Counted from the first letter of the stretch, positions 8,398 through 16,863 are shown. The stretch: 47,938 bases of DNA from JARKQH01 sp964631605 (GCA_964631605.1 CAZVYG010000033.1:1-47938); one strand, 5' to 3'. Notes: generated by a model from the letters alone, not told the origin. Translations and numbers: made by a program.

Positions 8398-9969
8398 ATG
8401 AAAGCAATGGTTAGAACCTGTCTGGCGGCTCTGGTTTTGGCGGGGGCCCTGCTGCCGGCCGCCGCTCAAAAGGTGCCGGTGATCGAGAAACAACTCGCCA
8501 ACGGCATGCGGCTGCTGATGGTCCAACGGCACGACGACCCGTCGGTCGCCGGCGGCTGGGTGGCCCACGTCGGCAGTTCCAACGAAAAGCCCGGCATCAC
8601 CGGCATCGCCCATCTGTTCGAACACATGATGTTCAAGGGAACCCCCACCCTGGGCACGAAGGACTACCGCCAGGACCTCGAGATCATCGCCGAGCAGGAA
8701 CGCGTGCGCGATGAGATGCGCCGCGAGGAACGAGCCATGCGCGAGCGCTATCGCCGGGGCGAAATTGACGATCTGCTCAAGCCCGAAAACAAGACCGAGC
8801 GCTACCGGCAGTTGGAACAGCAATTCAACCAACTCATCGCCCGTCAGCGCGAGATTTTGGTCAAGAACGAGTTTGATCGGGTCTATACCGCCGCGGGCGC
8901 CTCCGGCATGAATGCGTTCACCTCCGAAGACCTCACCGCCTATTTCATCAATGTGCCCGCCAACAAACTTGAACTCTGGATGTGGATGGAGTCCGAGCGC
9001 CTTTTGCGCCCGGTCTTCCGGGAGTTTTATGCGGAGCGGGATGTGGTGTTCGAGGAACGCCGGCTTCGCACCGAATCCACCCCCCTGGGCAAGTTCGCCG
9101 AACAGTTCAACGCGCTGTTTTGGAAGTCGGCGCCGTACAGTTGGCCGGTGATCGGCTGGCCCTCGGACCTTCCGGCCATTACCAAAGCCCAGGCGGACGA
9201 ATTCTACGCGACCTACTACTCGCCCCAGAACATCACCCTGATTCTGGTGGGGGACTTCAAGGCCGACGAGGCCTTGGCCCTGGCGCAGAAGTATTTTGAG
9301 CGCATCCCCCGCGGCCCCAAGGACCCGCCGGAGGTGGTGACCACTGAAATCGAGCAGGTGGCTGAGCAACGGATGTATGCCGAGGCGGAAACCAACCCGC
9401 AGGTGGATATCCTGTGGCACACCGTTCCTTTCAAACACAAGGACTCTTACGCGCTGGAAATCCTGGCGCAACTTCTCTCCACCCGCACCGGCCGGCTCTA
9501 CAAGGGCCTGGTGCTGGGTTCGGCAGTCGCCACGGAAGTTTATGCCGCCCAAAACTCTCAGAAATGGGCCGGGGCCTTCAACGCCGGCGGCGAGGCCAAG
9601 GACGGCCATACGCCCGAGGAAGTCGAGCAAGGCATTTACACCATGCTGGATGAGCTGAAACGGGAACTCGTACCCGCCGACGAATTGCAAAAGGTCAAGA
9701 ACAACTTCGCCGCCGCCGAATATCGCCGGTTGTCCTCGAACTTTCCGATCCTGATCCACCTGCTGCTCAACGACGGCACCGGCGATTGGCATGAAATCAA
9801 CGAGGCCGGACCCAAAATCCAGGCTGTCACCGCCGAAGACGTGCAGCGCGTGGCCAATCGCTACTTTACCCGGGAAAACCGCACTGTGGCCATTTACACG
9901 CGAAAAGCAACAGCCCCTCAAACGGCGAAGTCTTCCCCCGCCCCCCATTCCATCCAAGCCAACCAATGA
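8398..9969 (+). CDS. Exported M16 family zinc peptidase, catalytic subunit
   Basis: Insulinase-like (pitrilysin family) metallopeptidase, 523 residues, probably periplasmic. Residues 1-24 form a signal peptide ending LLPAAAQ. The inverted zinc motif HxxEH is seen as HLFEH at residues 72-76, with the third ligand expected in the ERDVVFEERRLR segment after a helical insertion rich in Arg/Glu. The second M16 domain runs to about residue 500. It overlaps the next gene by 4 bp (ATGA), so translation is probably coupled and the two products form a heterodimer, as in other bacterial M16B pairs. The natural substrate is unknown; related pairs degrade peptides or processed presequence-like peptides. 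Confidence 0.93.
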   Translation: MKAMVRTCLAALVLAGALLPAAAQKVPVIEKQLANGMRLLMVQRHDDPSVAGGWVAHVGSSNEKPGITGIAHLFEHMMFKGTPTLGTKDYRQDLEIIAEQERVRDEMRREERAMRERYRRGEIDDLLKPENKTERYRQLEQQFNQLIARQREILVKNEFDRVYTAAGASGMNAFTSEDLTAYFINVPANKLELWMWMESERLLRPVFREFYAERDVVFEERRLRTESTPLGKFAEQFNALFWKSAPYSWPVIGWPSDLPAITKAQADEFYATYYSPQNITLILVGDFKADEALALAQKYFERIPRGPKDPPEVVTTEIEQVAEQRMYAEAETNPQVDILWHTVPFKHKDSYALEILAQLLSTRTGRLYKGLVLGSAVATEVYAAQNSQKWAGAFNAGGEAKDGHTPEEVEQGIYTMLDELKRELVPADELQKVKNNFAAAEYRRLSSNFPILIHLLLNDGTGDWHEINEAGPKIQAVTAEDVQRVANRYFTRENRTVAIYTRKATAPQTAKSSPAPHSIQANQ

Positions 9970-11540
9970 AACCGCTTCCCCATTATGCCAACCCGCGAAA
10001 GGTTGCCGGCATCCTGCTGGGGTGCCTCATCCTCGGCGGCGTAACCCTTTGCCCCGCCCTCGCCCGCGAAACGCCGAACGCATCAACGCCCGCCGCCATT
10101 CCGGACCGTCCCGAGAAGCTGGCTTTTCCGCCTTTGATTTACGAGCCGCCCGCGCCGGCTGACTACCGGGTGGCGCTTCAGAGCGGGCCCATTGCCTACA
10201 TCGTGCCGGACAATGAACTCCCGCTGGTCAACATCGTGGTCTATGTGCGGGTCGGGAAATACCTGGAACCGGCAGGCAAAGAAGGCCTGGCCAGCCTTTG
10301 CGGCTACCTGCTGGCCCGGGGCGGCACGCAATCCAAAACGGCGGAAGAGCTCGAGGAGCGTCTGGCTTTCCTGGCCGCCCAACTCAACTCCGGCGTCGGC
10401 GACACACAAGGCAGTATCAGCCTGAACCTGCTCTCCAAGGACCTCGACGAAGGTCTTGCCATCCTCCGGGAAGTGTTGACCCAGCCCCGATTCCAGGAAG
10501 ACAAGCTCGCCCTGCGCAAACAGCAAATGATCCAATCCATGCAGCAGCGCAACGATGACTCGGGCGAGATTGAAGCGCGCGAAGCGGATTTCCTGCGCTT
10601 CGGCGAGGACTTCTGGCCCAACCGCCACTCAACCGCCGCGTCGGTCAACTCCATTGCTCAGGAGGACCTCCGGCAATTTCATCGGCAGTGGTTTCATCCC
10701 GCGCGCTTCGTCCTGGCGGTCAGCGGCGATTTCGAGCGCAACGAGATGATTCGAAAGCTCGAGCAGCTTTTCGCCAACTGGCCGTTCGCTGGCATGCAAC
10801 CGCCCCCCGTCCCGGCCAACCCCCGGCTCGCCGAACCCGGCGTCTATCTCGTCAACAAGGAGGTCAACCAGGGCCGGGTTTCGATGCTGCTGCCGGGCAT
10901 CAAACGGGACGACCCGGATTATTTTCCGGTCATGGTCATGAACGACATTCTGGGCGGCGGCGGATTCACCTCGCGCATCATGAACCGCGTCCGTTCCGAC
11001 GAGGGTCTCGCCTACTCGGCCTTTTCGAGCTTCCCGGGCGGGGTCTATTATCCGCTGACGTTTACCGCCGCTTTTCAATCCAAGTCCCGCACGGTGGCCT
11101 ATGCCATTTCGATCATCCGGGAGGAAATCAAACGGATGACCTCCGAACCTGTTTCGGAACAGGAATTGGAAACCTCGGTCCGGGGTTTCGTGGACCGTTT
11201 TCCGCGCACTTTCGCCACCAAGACCCAAACCGCCAACACTTTCGCCCAGGATGAATTCACCGGCCGTTTCGCGCGCGAACCCGATTACTGGAAGAACTAT
11301 CGCGCACGAATTGAAAAGGTCTCCCGAGAGGACGTGCTGCGGGTGGCGCGAAAGTACCTTGATCTTGACCGGTTAGTTATCTTGGTGGTGGGCGAGAAGA
11401 AGGAAATCCTCCTGGGCCATCCGGACCATGAGGCAAAGCTCGCAGACTTTGCGGCCGGGCGATTGGTGGACCTGCCGCTGCGCGATCCGCTCACGATGAA
11501 ACCCTTGCCCACGGCCACAACCCCTTCGACCGGGCGTTGA
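9966..11540 (+). CDS. Exported M16 family peptidase-like protein, inactive partner subunit
   Basis: 524-residue companion of the preceding peptidase. The N-terminus has a signal-like hydrophobic stretch (VAGILLGCLILGGVTLCPALA, about 13-33). At the place where catalytic subunits carry HxxEH this protein reads EGLASLCGYLLARGGT, so the zinc site is absent, as known for the alpha or core-like subunits of M16B pairs. It keeps the substrate-cradle segment with GGGGFTSRIMNRVRSDEGLAYS, whose Arg/Tyr pair is typical of such subunits. Start ATG 9966 overlaps the stop of the upstream gene by 4 bp. Together the two proteins should form one closed-chamber heterodimeric peptidase. Confidence 0.9.
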   Translation: MKPLPHYANPRKVAGILLGCLILGGVTLCPALARETPNASTPAAIPDRPEKLAFPPLIYEPPAPADYRVALQSGPIAYIVPDNELPLVNIVVYVRVGKYLEPAGKEGLASLCGYLLARGGTQSKTAEELEERLAFLAAQLNSGVGDTQGSISLNLLSKDLDEGLAILREVLTQPRFQEDKLALRKQQMIQSMQQRNDDSGEIEAREADFLRFGEDFWPNRHSTAASVNSIAQEDLRQFHRQWFHPARFVLAVSGDFERNEMIRKLEQLFANWPFAGMQPPPVPANPRLAEPGVYLVNKEVNQGRVSMLLPGIKRDDPDYFPVMVMNDILGGGGFTSRIMNRVRSDEGLAYSAFSSFPGGVYYPLTFTAAFQSKSRTVAYAISIIREEIKRMTSEPVSEQELETSVRGFVDRFPRTFATKTQTANTFAQDEFTGRFAREPDYWKNYRARIEKVSREDVLRVARKYLDLDRLVILVVGEKKEILLGHPDHEAKLADFAAGRLVDLPLRDPLTMKPLPTATTPSTGR

Positions 11541-11803
11541 GCCCCGCTGTCTCATACCCGGGTTGTACCTTGCCCGGAAGGCCCGTTTGCCGGCGTTTCA
11601 GGAACAAAAAGGCAAGCGCGTTGGGTCGGCTGCGGGATTAGGTCGCCGCCGCACCTGCGCCCGAGAATTTTCTCTGCGCGATATTGGTCTTGCCTGAAAC
11701 GGAAAGTGTGGCAGAATAATACTACTTTGATTACTTACTATCATGGGAGTCCGGCACGGATTCCGAACTCCGGCAGTTTGCAACTTCAACCCATGGGGTC
11801 CCT

Positions 11804-12559
11804 CTGAGCCGCCCCTTTTCGCCCCGTTCCCTCCGTCCCCGTGAGCCGCTCCATCGTCGGAACGGGAAGATTCGTGCCCGTGAAGTCCGGGTTTTGGGGC
11901 AGGACAAACAGCCGTTGGGAGTCATGACTTTGAATGAGGCGCTGGCCCTGGCGCGAACGCAGGGCCTGGACCTGATCGAAATCGCCCCCAACGCGGCTCC
12001 GCCGGTCTGCCGCCTGGTGGATTACGGTAAGTTCCTCTACGAGGAATCCAAGAAAACCAAGGAATCCCGTGCCCGTCAAACAGGCGGGCGAATGAAGGAG
12101 ATTCAGCTCTCCGCCTCCATCAGCCCGCACGACCTGGCGGTGAAGCTCGACCACACCATCCGTTTCTTGTGCGACGACGCCAAAGTGCGCCTCAAGTTGC
12201 GCTTTCGCGGACGTCAGAAAGCGCACAAGGAAATCGGGTTCGAAATCCTCAACAAGTTTATCAGCGACGCCGCTGCGTATGGGCAGGCGGATGCGCCGCC
12301 CAAAATGCTGGGGGATCGCGACCTGAACGTGATTTTAAGCCCGCTGCCGCGGAGCAAACGCGCGCGCAAAGCCGGCAATCTGTCGCCAGATACCGCACCC
12401 GCCGTTCCACCCCCCGCGCCGGTTAATTCCCCGCCCGAAGGCGAGGCGTCCTCGGCGCCGAAAAAAAACCAGAATGATGCTTGGACATCCGGCGGGAAGG
12501 GAGTAGATTCTTCTTACGCGTCGGCTTCCGACGGACTCACAATCGGTGAACAAAGTTAG
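11804..12559 (+). CDS. infC: Translation initiation factor IF-3, probable CTG start
   Basis: IF-3 binds the 30S subunit and proofreads start-codon choice. The IF3-N domain is clear (IRAREVRVLGQDKQPLG, LALARTQGLDLIEIAPNAAPPVCRL, then DYGKFLYEESKKTKE) and so is the IF3-C domain (KEIQLSASISPHDLAVK, DDAKVRLKLRFRGRQKAHKEIG, ending PRSKRARK). A Pro/Ala/Ser-rich tail of about 65 residues follows. No ATG, GTG, TTG or ATT occurs in frame between the upstream TAA (about 11718) and the conserved IRAREVR; the only near-standard codon is CTG 11804, giving an N-terminus of usual length. ATT 11870 would start inside the conserved motif. Rare infC start codons (AUU in E. coli) serve IF-3 autoregulation. The gene stands alone, away from rpmI-rplT. 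Confidence 0.9.
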   Translation: MSRPFSPRSLRPREPLHRRNGKIRAREVRVLGQDKQPLGVMTLNEALALARTQGLDLIEIAPNAAPPVCRLVDYGKFLYEESKKTKESRARQTGGRMKEIQLSASISPHDLAVKLDHTIRFLCDDAKVRLKLRFRGRQKAHKEIGFEILNKFISDAAAYGQADAPPKMLGDRDLNVILSPLPRSKRARKAGNLSPDTAPAVPPPAPVNSPPEGEASSAPKKNQNDAWTSGGKGVDSSYASASDGLTIGEQS

Positions 12560-12635
12560 CCACTGGCCGGCTGACTCCAGACTTTCCTGCCGCGTAAGAC
12601 CCTCTGCAGCGAGGGAAGGTTTGCGCTAAAACATT

Positions 12636-14105
12636 ATGCTACAACCCAAAATCATTCAGGGCGGGATGGGCGTCGCGGTGTCGGGGTGGCCTCTGGCGCG
12701 GGCGGTCTCGCGTCTGGGACAGCTCGGAGTGGTTTCCGGCACGGCACTGGCCGTCGTGCTGGCGCGGCGCCTGCAATTGGGCGACCCGGGCGGCGAGCTC
12801 CGTTTTGCCCTCTCGCATTTTCCCTTCCCGGAGATGGCCAATCGCGTGCTGGCCGATTTCTTCATTCCCAACGGCAAGGCCGCGGATGCTCCGTTCAAAC
12901 TCACGGCCATGCCGACGCTTCAGCCTCGCCCCGGTTTGGTCGAGTTGACCGTCGTGGCCAATTTTGTCGAGGTGTTCCTTGCCAAGGAGGGACACGGCGG
13001 CCAGGTCGGCATCAATTATCTCGAAAAGATCCAGTTGCCAACCCTGGCCTCGCTCTTCGGAGCGATGCTGGCTGGCGTGGATTATGTGCTGATGGGGGCC
13101 GGCATCCCCCGCGCCATTCCTGGTGTCCTGGACTTGTTCGCCTGCGGCAAGCCCGCCCAATTGCGGGTGGACGTCGAAGGCGCCTTGCCCGGCGAGGAGC
13201 ACGTTACGACATTCGATCCTCAAGCCTTTTGCCGCGGCGCCGCGCCTCAGCTCCAACGCCCGCGATTCCTGGGCATTGTTTCTTCCGCAACGCTGGCCAT
13301 CGCCCTGGCGAAAAAGGCCAGCGGCCAGGTGGACGGCTTTATCGTCGAGGGACCTACCGCCGGCGGCCACAATGCGCCACCGCGCGGCCCGCTCCAGCTC
13401 AGTTCAACGGGAGAGCCGATTTATAGTGATCGCGACGTGCCTGAATTGGAAAAAATCCGCGCGCTGAACCGGCCTTTCTGGATGGCGGGCTCTTATGGAC
13501 GCCCCGGAAAACTGGCGGAGGCGGAACGTCTGGGCGCCGCGGGCATTCAGGTGGGCACCGCTTTTGCCTACTGCGAAGAATCCGGGCTGGAGCCGGCGCT
13601 CAAGCGCCAGGTCCTCGAGTTGAGCCGGCAGGGCCGCGCGAAGGTGTTCACCGACCCGCTCGCGTCGCCCACCGGCTTTCCCCTCAAGGTGGCACAGGTG
13701 CCCGGCACTCTCTCCGAGCCCGACCTTTACACCGCGCGCCAACGCGTTTGCGACCTCGGGTACTTGCGGCACCTCTACCGCAAGGCGGACGGCAGCATCG
13801 GTTACCGTTGCCCGGCCGAACCGGTTGAGAGTTTCCTGCGCAAAGGCGGAACGATGGACCAAACGGAGGGGCGCAAATGTGTCTGTAACGGGCTGCCGAC
13901 CAGCGTGGGTTTGGGACAGCAGCGGCCGGAGACGGCGCGCGAGCTCCCCTTGGTGACTTCCGGGGATGACCTTGACCAGATTGCCGAATTTCTGACCCCC
14001 GGGAAAGACTCCTATTGCGCCGCCGACGTCCTCGAGCGGCTCCTGGCCCGGCCGGAGCCTCCAAGGCTCGAGCTGGCCGGTGAACTGGTGCTGGAGGCGC
14101 GATGA
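12636..14105 (+). CDS. Nitronate monooxygenase / 2-nitropropane dioxygenase-like flavoprotein
   Basis: FMN-dependent TIM-barrel enzyme of the NMO/FabK-like superfamily, 489 residues. It begins with PKIIQGGMGVAVSGWPLARA, the typical N-terminal FMN-binding loop, continues through GINYLEKIQLPTLASLFGAM and VDYVLMGAGIPRAIPG, and has the barrel-end signatures GFIVEGPTAGGHNAPPRG and AGSYGRPGKLAEAERLGAAGIQVGTAF that bind the FMN phosphate. A C-terminal extension (about 385-480) carries a KCVCNGLPTSVGL segment with clustered cysteines not found in the short NMOs, nearer to PfaD-like or longer NMO proteins. The substrate cannot be read from the sequence. It overlaps the next gene by 4 bp (ATGA), implying translational coupling. 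Confidence 0.87.
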   Translation: MLQPKIIQGGMGVAVSGWPLARAVSRLGQLGVVSGTALAVVLARRLQLGDPGGELRFALSHFPFPEMANRVLADFFIPNGKAADAPFKLTAMPTLQPRPGLVELTVVANFVEVFLAKEGHGGQVGINYLEKIQLPTLASLFGAMLAGVDYVLMGAGIPRAIPGVLDLFACGKPAQLRVDVEGALPGEEHVTTFDPQAFCRGAAPQLQRPRFLGIVSSATLAIALAKKASGQVDGFIVEGPTAGGHNAPPRGPLQLSSTGEPIYSDRDVPELEKIRALNRPFWMAGSYGRPGKLAEAERLGAAGIQVGTAFAYCEESGLEPALKRQVLELSRQGRAKVFTDPLASPTGFPLKVAQVPGTLSEPDLYTARQRVCDLGYLRHLYRKADGSIGYRCPAEPVESFLRKGGTMDQTEGRKCVCNGLPTSVGLGQQRPETARELPLVTSGDDLDQIAEFLTPGKDSYCAADVLERLLARPEPPRLELAGELVLEAR

Positions 14106-14656
14106 AAAGCCCGCTCCCGCAATCGCCCCGCAGCCCGGCAAAACCGGCAGGTGTCAGCCGGGGCCAGATCGCCGGTCCGCCCCCTGCCCCGGCCCCTCGG
14201 CGCACGAGCTTTTCCAGCAGCATGGCCCGCACCAGCAAGAATCCACGCGCCGAGCACCGGCAGCGGGAGCGGAAACGAATCGAGGATTCGGCAAAGCTTG
14301 CGGAAAAATACCCGGCTTTGACTTCGCTCACCGCGAACCTCGAGTTTACGGATGCCCTCGCGAAGGTGAAGCGCGCCAGCATCAAGTACCGCGCCAATCT
14401 GGAACATGCCAAGTCGGTTTTGGTGTTCGCCTGTCCCAACCCTGATTGCATCGGCGGGGATTTCGATTTGACCGCGGATCTCGCCCGCGCCATAGCCTCC
14501 CACCTCAAGGTGCTCACCGGCGAGGTACGCTGCCTCGGGAGTTGTAAAACAGCCGCCAAAGGAACCATCTCGTGCCGAAGCCTGTTGCGCTACACGGTGA
14601 CTTTTGGGTATCTTGCGCCTGCCTTGAAAAAGCGGCGCTATGTTCGCGCACAGTAA
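14102..14656 (+). CDS. Conserved hypothetical small protein with cysteine motifs
   Basis: I do not recognise a named family. The start ATG 14102 overlaps the stop of the flavoprotein gene and has GGAGG just upstream; ATG 14222 (MARTSKNPRAEHRQRERKR) is a second possible start, and the intervening Pro/Ala-rich part is probably disordered. The folded part contains a basic helical stretch, then VFACPNPDCIGGDFDLTADLA, GEVRCLGSCK and ISCRSLLRYTVTFGY. The CPNPDC and CLGSC patterns could form a metal site. Coupling with the flavoprotein suggests a common function, but this is inference. Its end overlaps the next gene by 17 bp. Confidence 0.75.
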   Translation: MKSPLPQSPRSPAKPAGVSRGQIAGPPPAPAPRRTSFSSSMARTSKNPRAEHRQRERKRIEDSAKLAEKYPALTSLTANLEFTDALAKVKRASIKYRANLEHAKSVLVFACPNPDCIGGDFDLTADLARAIASHLKVLTGEVRCLGSCKTAAKGTISCRSLLRYTVTFGYLAPALKKRRYVRAQ

Positions 14657-16421
14657 GTTTCACTGCCTGCTGCTGTCGCTGCTGCTGATCGCCCCCACTG
14701 CCCCCGGGGCCGCGAGCGGCGCTGGTTCGGCGGAGCCGGCTGACCTTTGGCGCCGCGAGCATCGCCTCATTGACCTGCATCAGCATGTCGGCTGCACCAC
14801 CCAGCACCTGGCGCGCGCCGTGCGAATCATGGATGCCGTGGGCTTGGGCCTCGTCGTCAACCTGAGCGGCGGCTTCGTTACGCCGGCCCGAGACGGCGGT
14901 CCCAGCGAATTTGAGCGCAACAAAACCCTCGCTGACACCCTCCACCCCGGCCGCTTCCTCCACTACATGAGCCTTGATTACTCGGGCTGGGATGACCCCG
15001 GTTTTTCCGAACGCGCGGTTGAGCAGATCGAAACGGGGCATCGTCTTGGCGCCGCGGGCCTCAAGGAATACAAACGCCTCGGCCTTTATCTCCGTGACAA
15101 GGCCGGCAACCTCATCCGGCCCGACGACCCCAAGCTCGATCCGGTTTGGAAACGATGCGGCGACTTGGGCCTGCCGGTCTCGATTCATGTCGCCGACCCC
15201 AAAGCCTTCTGGCTGCCCTACAACGAGCGGAATGAACGGTGGAAGGAACTCAAGGATCATAAAAGCTGGTGGTTTGGGGACACCAACAAGTTTCCGCCCT
15301 GGAAAGACTTGCTGGAATCGTTGAACCGCGTAATTGAACGCCATCCCAAGACCACATTTGTCTGCGTTCACTTCGCCAACAACGCCGAGGAGCTGGAATG
15401 GGTGGACGCCGCCCTCGACCGCCATCCGAACATGATGGCGGACCTCGCCGCCCGCATTCCCGAGATTGGACGACATGACCCCCGGCGGGTCAGACGCCTG
15501 TTTCTCAAACACCAGGACCGCATCCTGTTCGGGACCGATTTTCAGGTCTATAACCGCCTCATCCTCGGTTCCAGCGGCAACGAACCGCCTCCCACGGACG
15601 CCGATGCCGAGCTGTTCTTTGCCAAACATTGGCGCTGGCTGGAGACCCGCGATCGGGACTGGGCGCACATGACTCCCATCCAAGGGGACTGGACCATCAG
15701 CTCGATCGGCCTGCCCCCCGAGGTGTTGCGCAAAATCTACTTTGATAACGCCCGCAAACTCCTGGTCCGCTCCCTGCCGCCCCCGACTCTCCGGGCTCGC
15801 CGGATCAGCCAGGATTTGCCCTTGGGCCAGCCGGTCCGAAACAGCCTTTGGGAACTGGCCGAGCCGGTCCGAATTGAGCAGCGCGCCACCGATGGCGAGG
15901 TAAACCCCGCCCTTGGCACCTCCGTGCGCGCCTTGTGGTCCGAACGGTATCTCTACCTGGCGTTCGAAGCCCCGTTCACCGGGTTGACCGTCTTCGAACC
16001 CGCGCAGGCCAACGCCGAGCGCGTGGCGCTGGATCGGCCGGGCGCCAGCCTGTGGGATCGCGATGTGGTCGAAGTCTTCGTCGGCAGCGAGACCGGGGCG
16101 CCCGCCCGCTATATCGAACTTGAAGTCGCCCCCACCAACGAGCGCCTCGATGTGCGGGTGGACCTCCCGCGAAAGGACTTTGCCTGGTCCAGTGGTTTCG
16201 AGTCCACCTCGACGGTGGACCGCAAACACAAAGTCTGGAGCTGTCAGATGCGGGTGCCCCTGCAAAGCCTTGCGGCCAATCCCCCGCGGCCCGGCGACGT
16301 CTGGCGGCTGAATCTCTTCCGTTGCGAGCGCGCCAACCGAGCCTTTCTGGCCTGGCGTCCTCCCTTGAGCGGTTCGTTCCACGAACCTTCGAGGTTCGGT
16401 TGGCTCGAGTTCCTGCCTTGA
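14640..16421 (+). CDS. Exported amidohydrolase with C-terminal CBM9-like domain
   Basis: 593 residues in two parts. After a signal peptide (LLLSLLLIAPTAPGAASG, about 10-28) comes an amidohydrolase-2 TIM barrel (about 40-380): the metal-binding HxH is seen in LIDLHQHVG, later histidines in VSIHVADP and FVCVHFANN, and the catalytic-type aspartate in ILFGTDFQVYN. The last about 190 residues (ALWSERYLYLAFEAPFTGL, WDRDVVEVFVG, LEVAPTNERLDVRVD, WSCQMRVPLQSL) match the beta-sandwich of the CBM9/DOMON-like family that binds sugars on cell-surface enzymes. The fusion suggests a secreted hydrolase or decarboxylase-like enzyme held near a carbohydrate; the substrate is unknown. Start ATG 14640 overlaps the upstream gene by 17 bp. 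Confidence 0.87.
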   Translation: MFAHSKFHCLLLSLLLIAPTAPGAASGAGSAEPADLWRREHRLIDLHQHVGCTTQHLARAVRIMDAVGLGLVVNLSGGFVTPARDGGPSEFERNKTLADTLHPGRFLHYMSLDYSGWDDPGFSERAVEQIETGHRLGAAGLKEYKRLGLYLRDKAGNLIRPDDPKLDPVWKRCGDLGLPVSIHVADPKAFWLPYNERNERWKELKDHKSWWFGDTNKFPPWKDLLESLNRVIERHPKTTFVCVHFANNAEELEWVDAALDRHPNMMADLAARIPEIGRHDPRRVRRLFLKHQDRILFGTDFQVYNRLILGSSGNEPPPTDADAELFFAKHWRWLETRDRDWAHMTPIQGDWTISSIGLPPEVLRKIYFDNARKLLVRSLPPPTLRARRISQDLPLGQPVRNSLWELAEPVRIEQRATDGEVNPALGTSVRALWSERYLYLAFEAPFTGLTVFEPAQANAERVALDRPGASLWDRDVVEVFVGSETGAPARYIELEVAPTNERLDVRVDLPRKDFAWSSGFESTSTVDRKHKVWSCQMRVPLQSLAANPPRPGDVWRLNLFRCERANRAFLAWRPPLSGSFHEPSRFGWLEFLP

Positions 16422-16449
16422 GCCGGCGCTGCCCTGGGAGCACCCGGTT

Positions 16450-16470
16450 GGTTTTCCAGCGCTGAAAACC
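16450..16470 (+). terminator. Weak stem-loop after the amidohydrolase gene
   Basis: GGTTTTC 16450-16456 pairs with GAAAACC 16464-16470 around a 7-nt loop, followed by a short pyrimidine run TCTTTCCC. It lies 29 bp past the stop codon, so it may end the three-gene transcript, but the U-tract is poor. Confidence 0.35.
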
Positions 16471-16505
16471 TCTTTCCCGGAGCCGTCGTCTGCTTCTCCC
16501 AACAG

Positions 16506-16519
16506 TTGACTTGTGTCAA
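16506..16519 (+). promoter_or_regulatory. FNR/DNR-type palindromic operator
   Basis: TTGAC-TTGT-GTCAA, a perfect inverted repeat of two 5-mers spaced by 4 bp, the layout of FNR/DNR/CRP-superfamily sites (consensus TTGAT-N4-ATCAA). A -10-like TAGGTT at 16542-16547 predicts a start near 16554, which places the palindrome centre at about -41.5, the standard class II activation position. It controls the DUF2249 gene that begins at 16564. Confidence 0.6.
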
Positions 16520-16563
16520 AGACCCGGCGCCGCGAAGGCGATAGGTTAAGCGCCACTGACACT

Positions 16564-16863
16564 ATGAATCATCTGCCTGAAATTGGACCGGACCGGATTT
16601 TGGATGTCCGCGAAACGCCTTGCTCGATCAAGCACAGCTTGATCCTCGAAACCTTCATCCGCCTGCCGGTTGGCGAGCATTTCATCCTCCGGAACGGTCA
16701 TGATCCGGTGCCGCTCCGCTACCAATTCGAGGCGGAGTTTCCCAACACGTTCACTTGGAATTATCTCCACCGCCAACCCGAGGACGTGGCGGTGAAGATC
16801 ACCAAAACCCGCCCCCTTGCCGCCGTGACCGAGACGTTGCCGCACTGCTGCGGAGGGCACTGA
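16564..16863 (+). CDS. DUF2249 domain protein
   Basis: Small cytoplasmic protein of 99 residues. The DUF2249 core is recognised from ILDVRE near residue 12, the LPVGEHFILRNGHDPVPLRYQFEAEFP segment and the WNYLHRQPEDVAVKITK strand. It ends LPHCCGGH, a Cys-Cys-Gly-Gly-His tail that could bind metal. DUF2249 proteins are often found with nitric oxide, denitrification or hemerythrin genes and under FNR-type control; the palindrome at 16506-16519 is consistent with this. ATG 16564 is preferred to an upstream in-frame GTG (16513) because the latter would overlap the operator. No enzymatic role is known to me. Confidence 0.85.
   Translation: MNHLPEIGPDRILDVRETPCSIKHSLILETFIRLPVGEHFILRNGHDPVPLRYQFEAEFPNTFTWNYLHRQPEDVAVKITKTRPLAAVTETLPHCCGGH

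Noticed and set aside
8350..9966. 538-codon minus-strand frame
   Set aside because: Antisense of the M16 peptidase gene; the translation has no recognisable domain.
11793..11807. ATG-GGG-TCC-CTC-TGA mini-cistron overlapping the infC CTG
   Set aside because: Four codons only and no clear Shine-Dalgarno; likely chance, though translational coupling cannot be excluded.
14514..16562. 682-codon minus-strand frame
   Set aside because: Antisense of the amidohydrolase gene; high GC at third positions leaves the reverse strand open.
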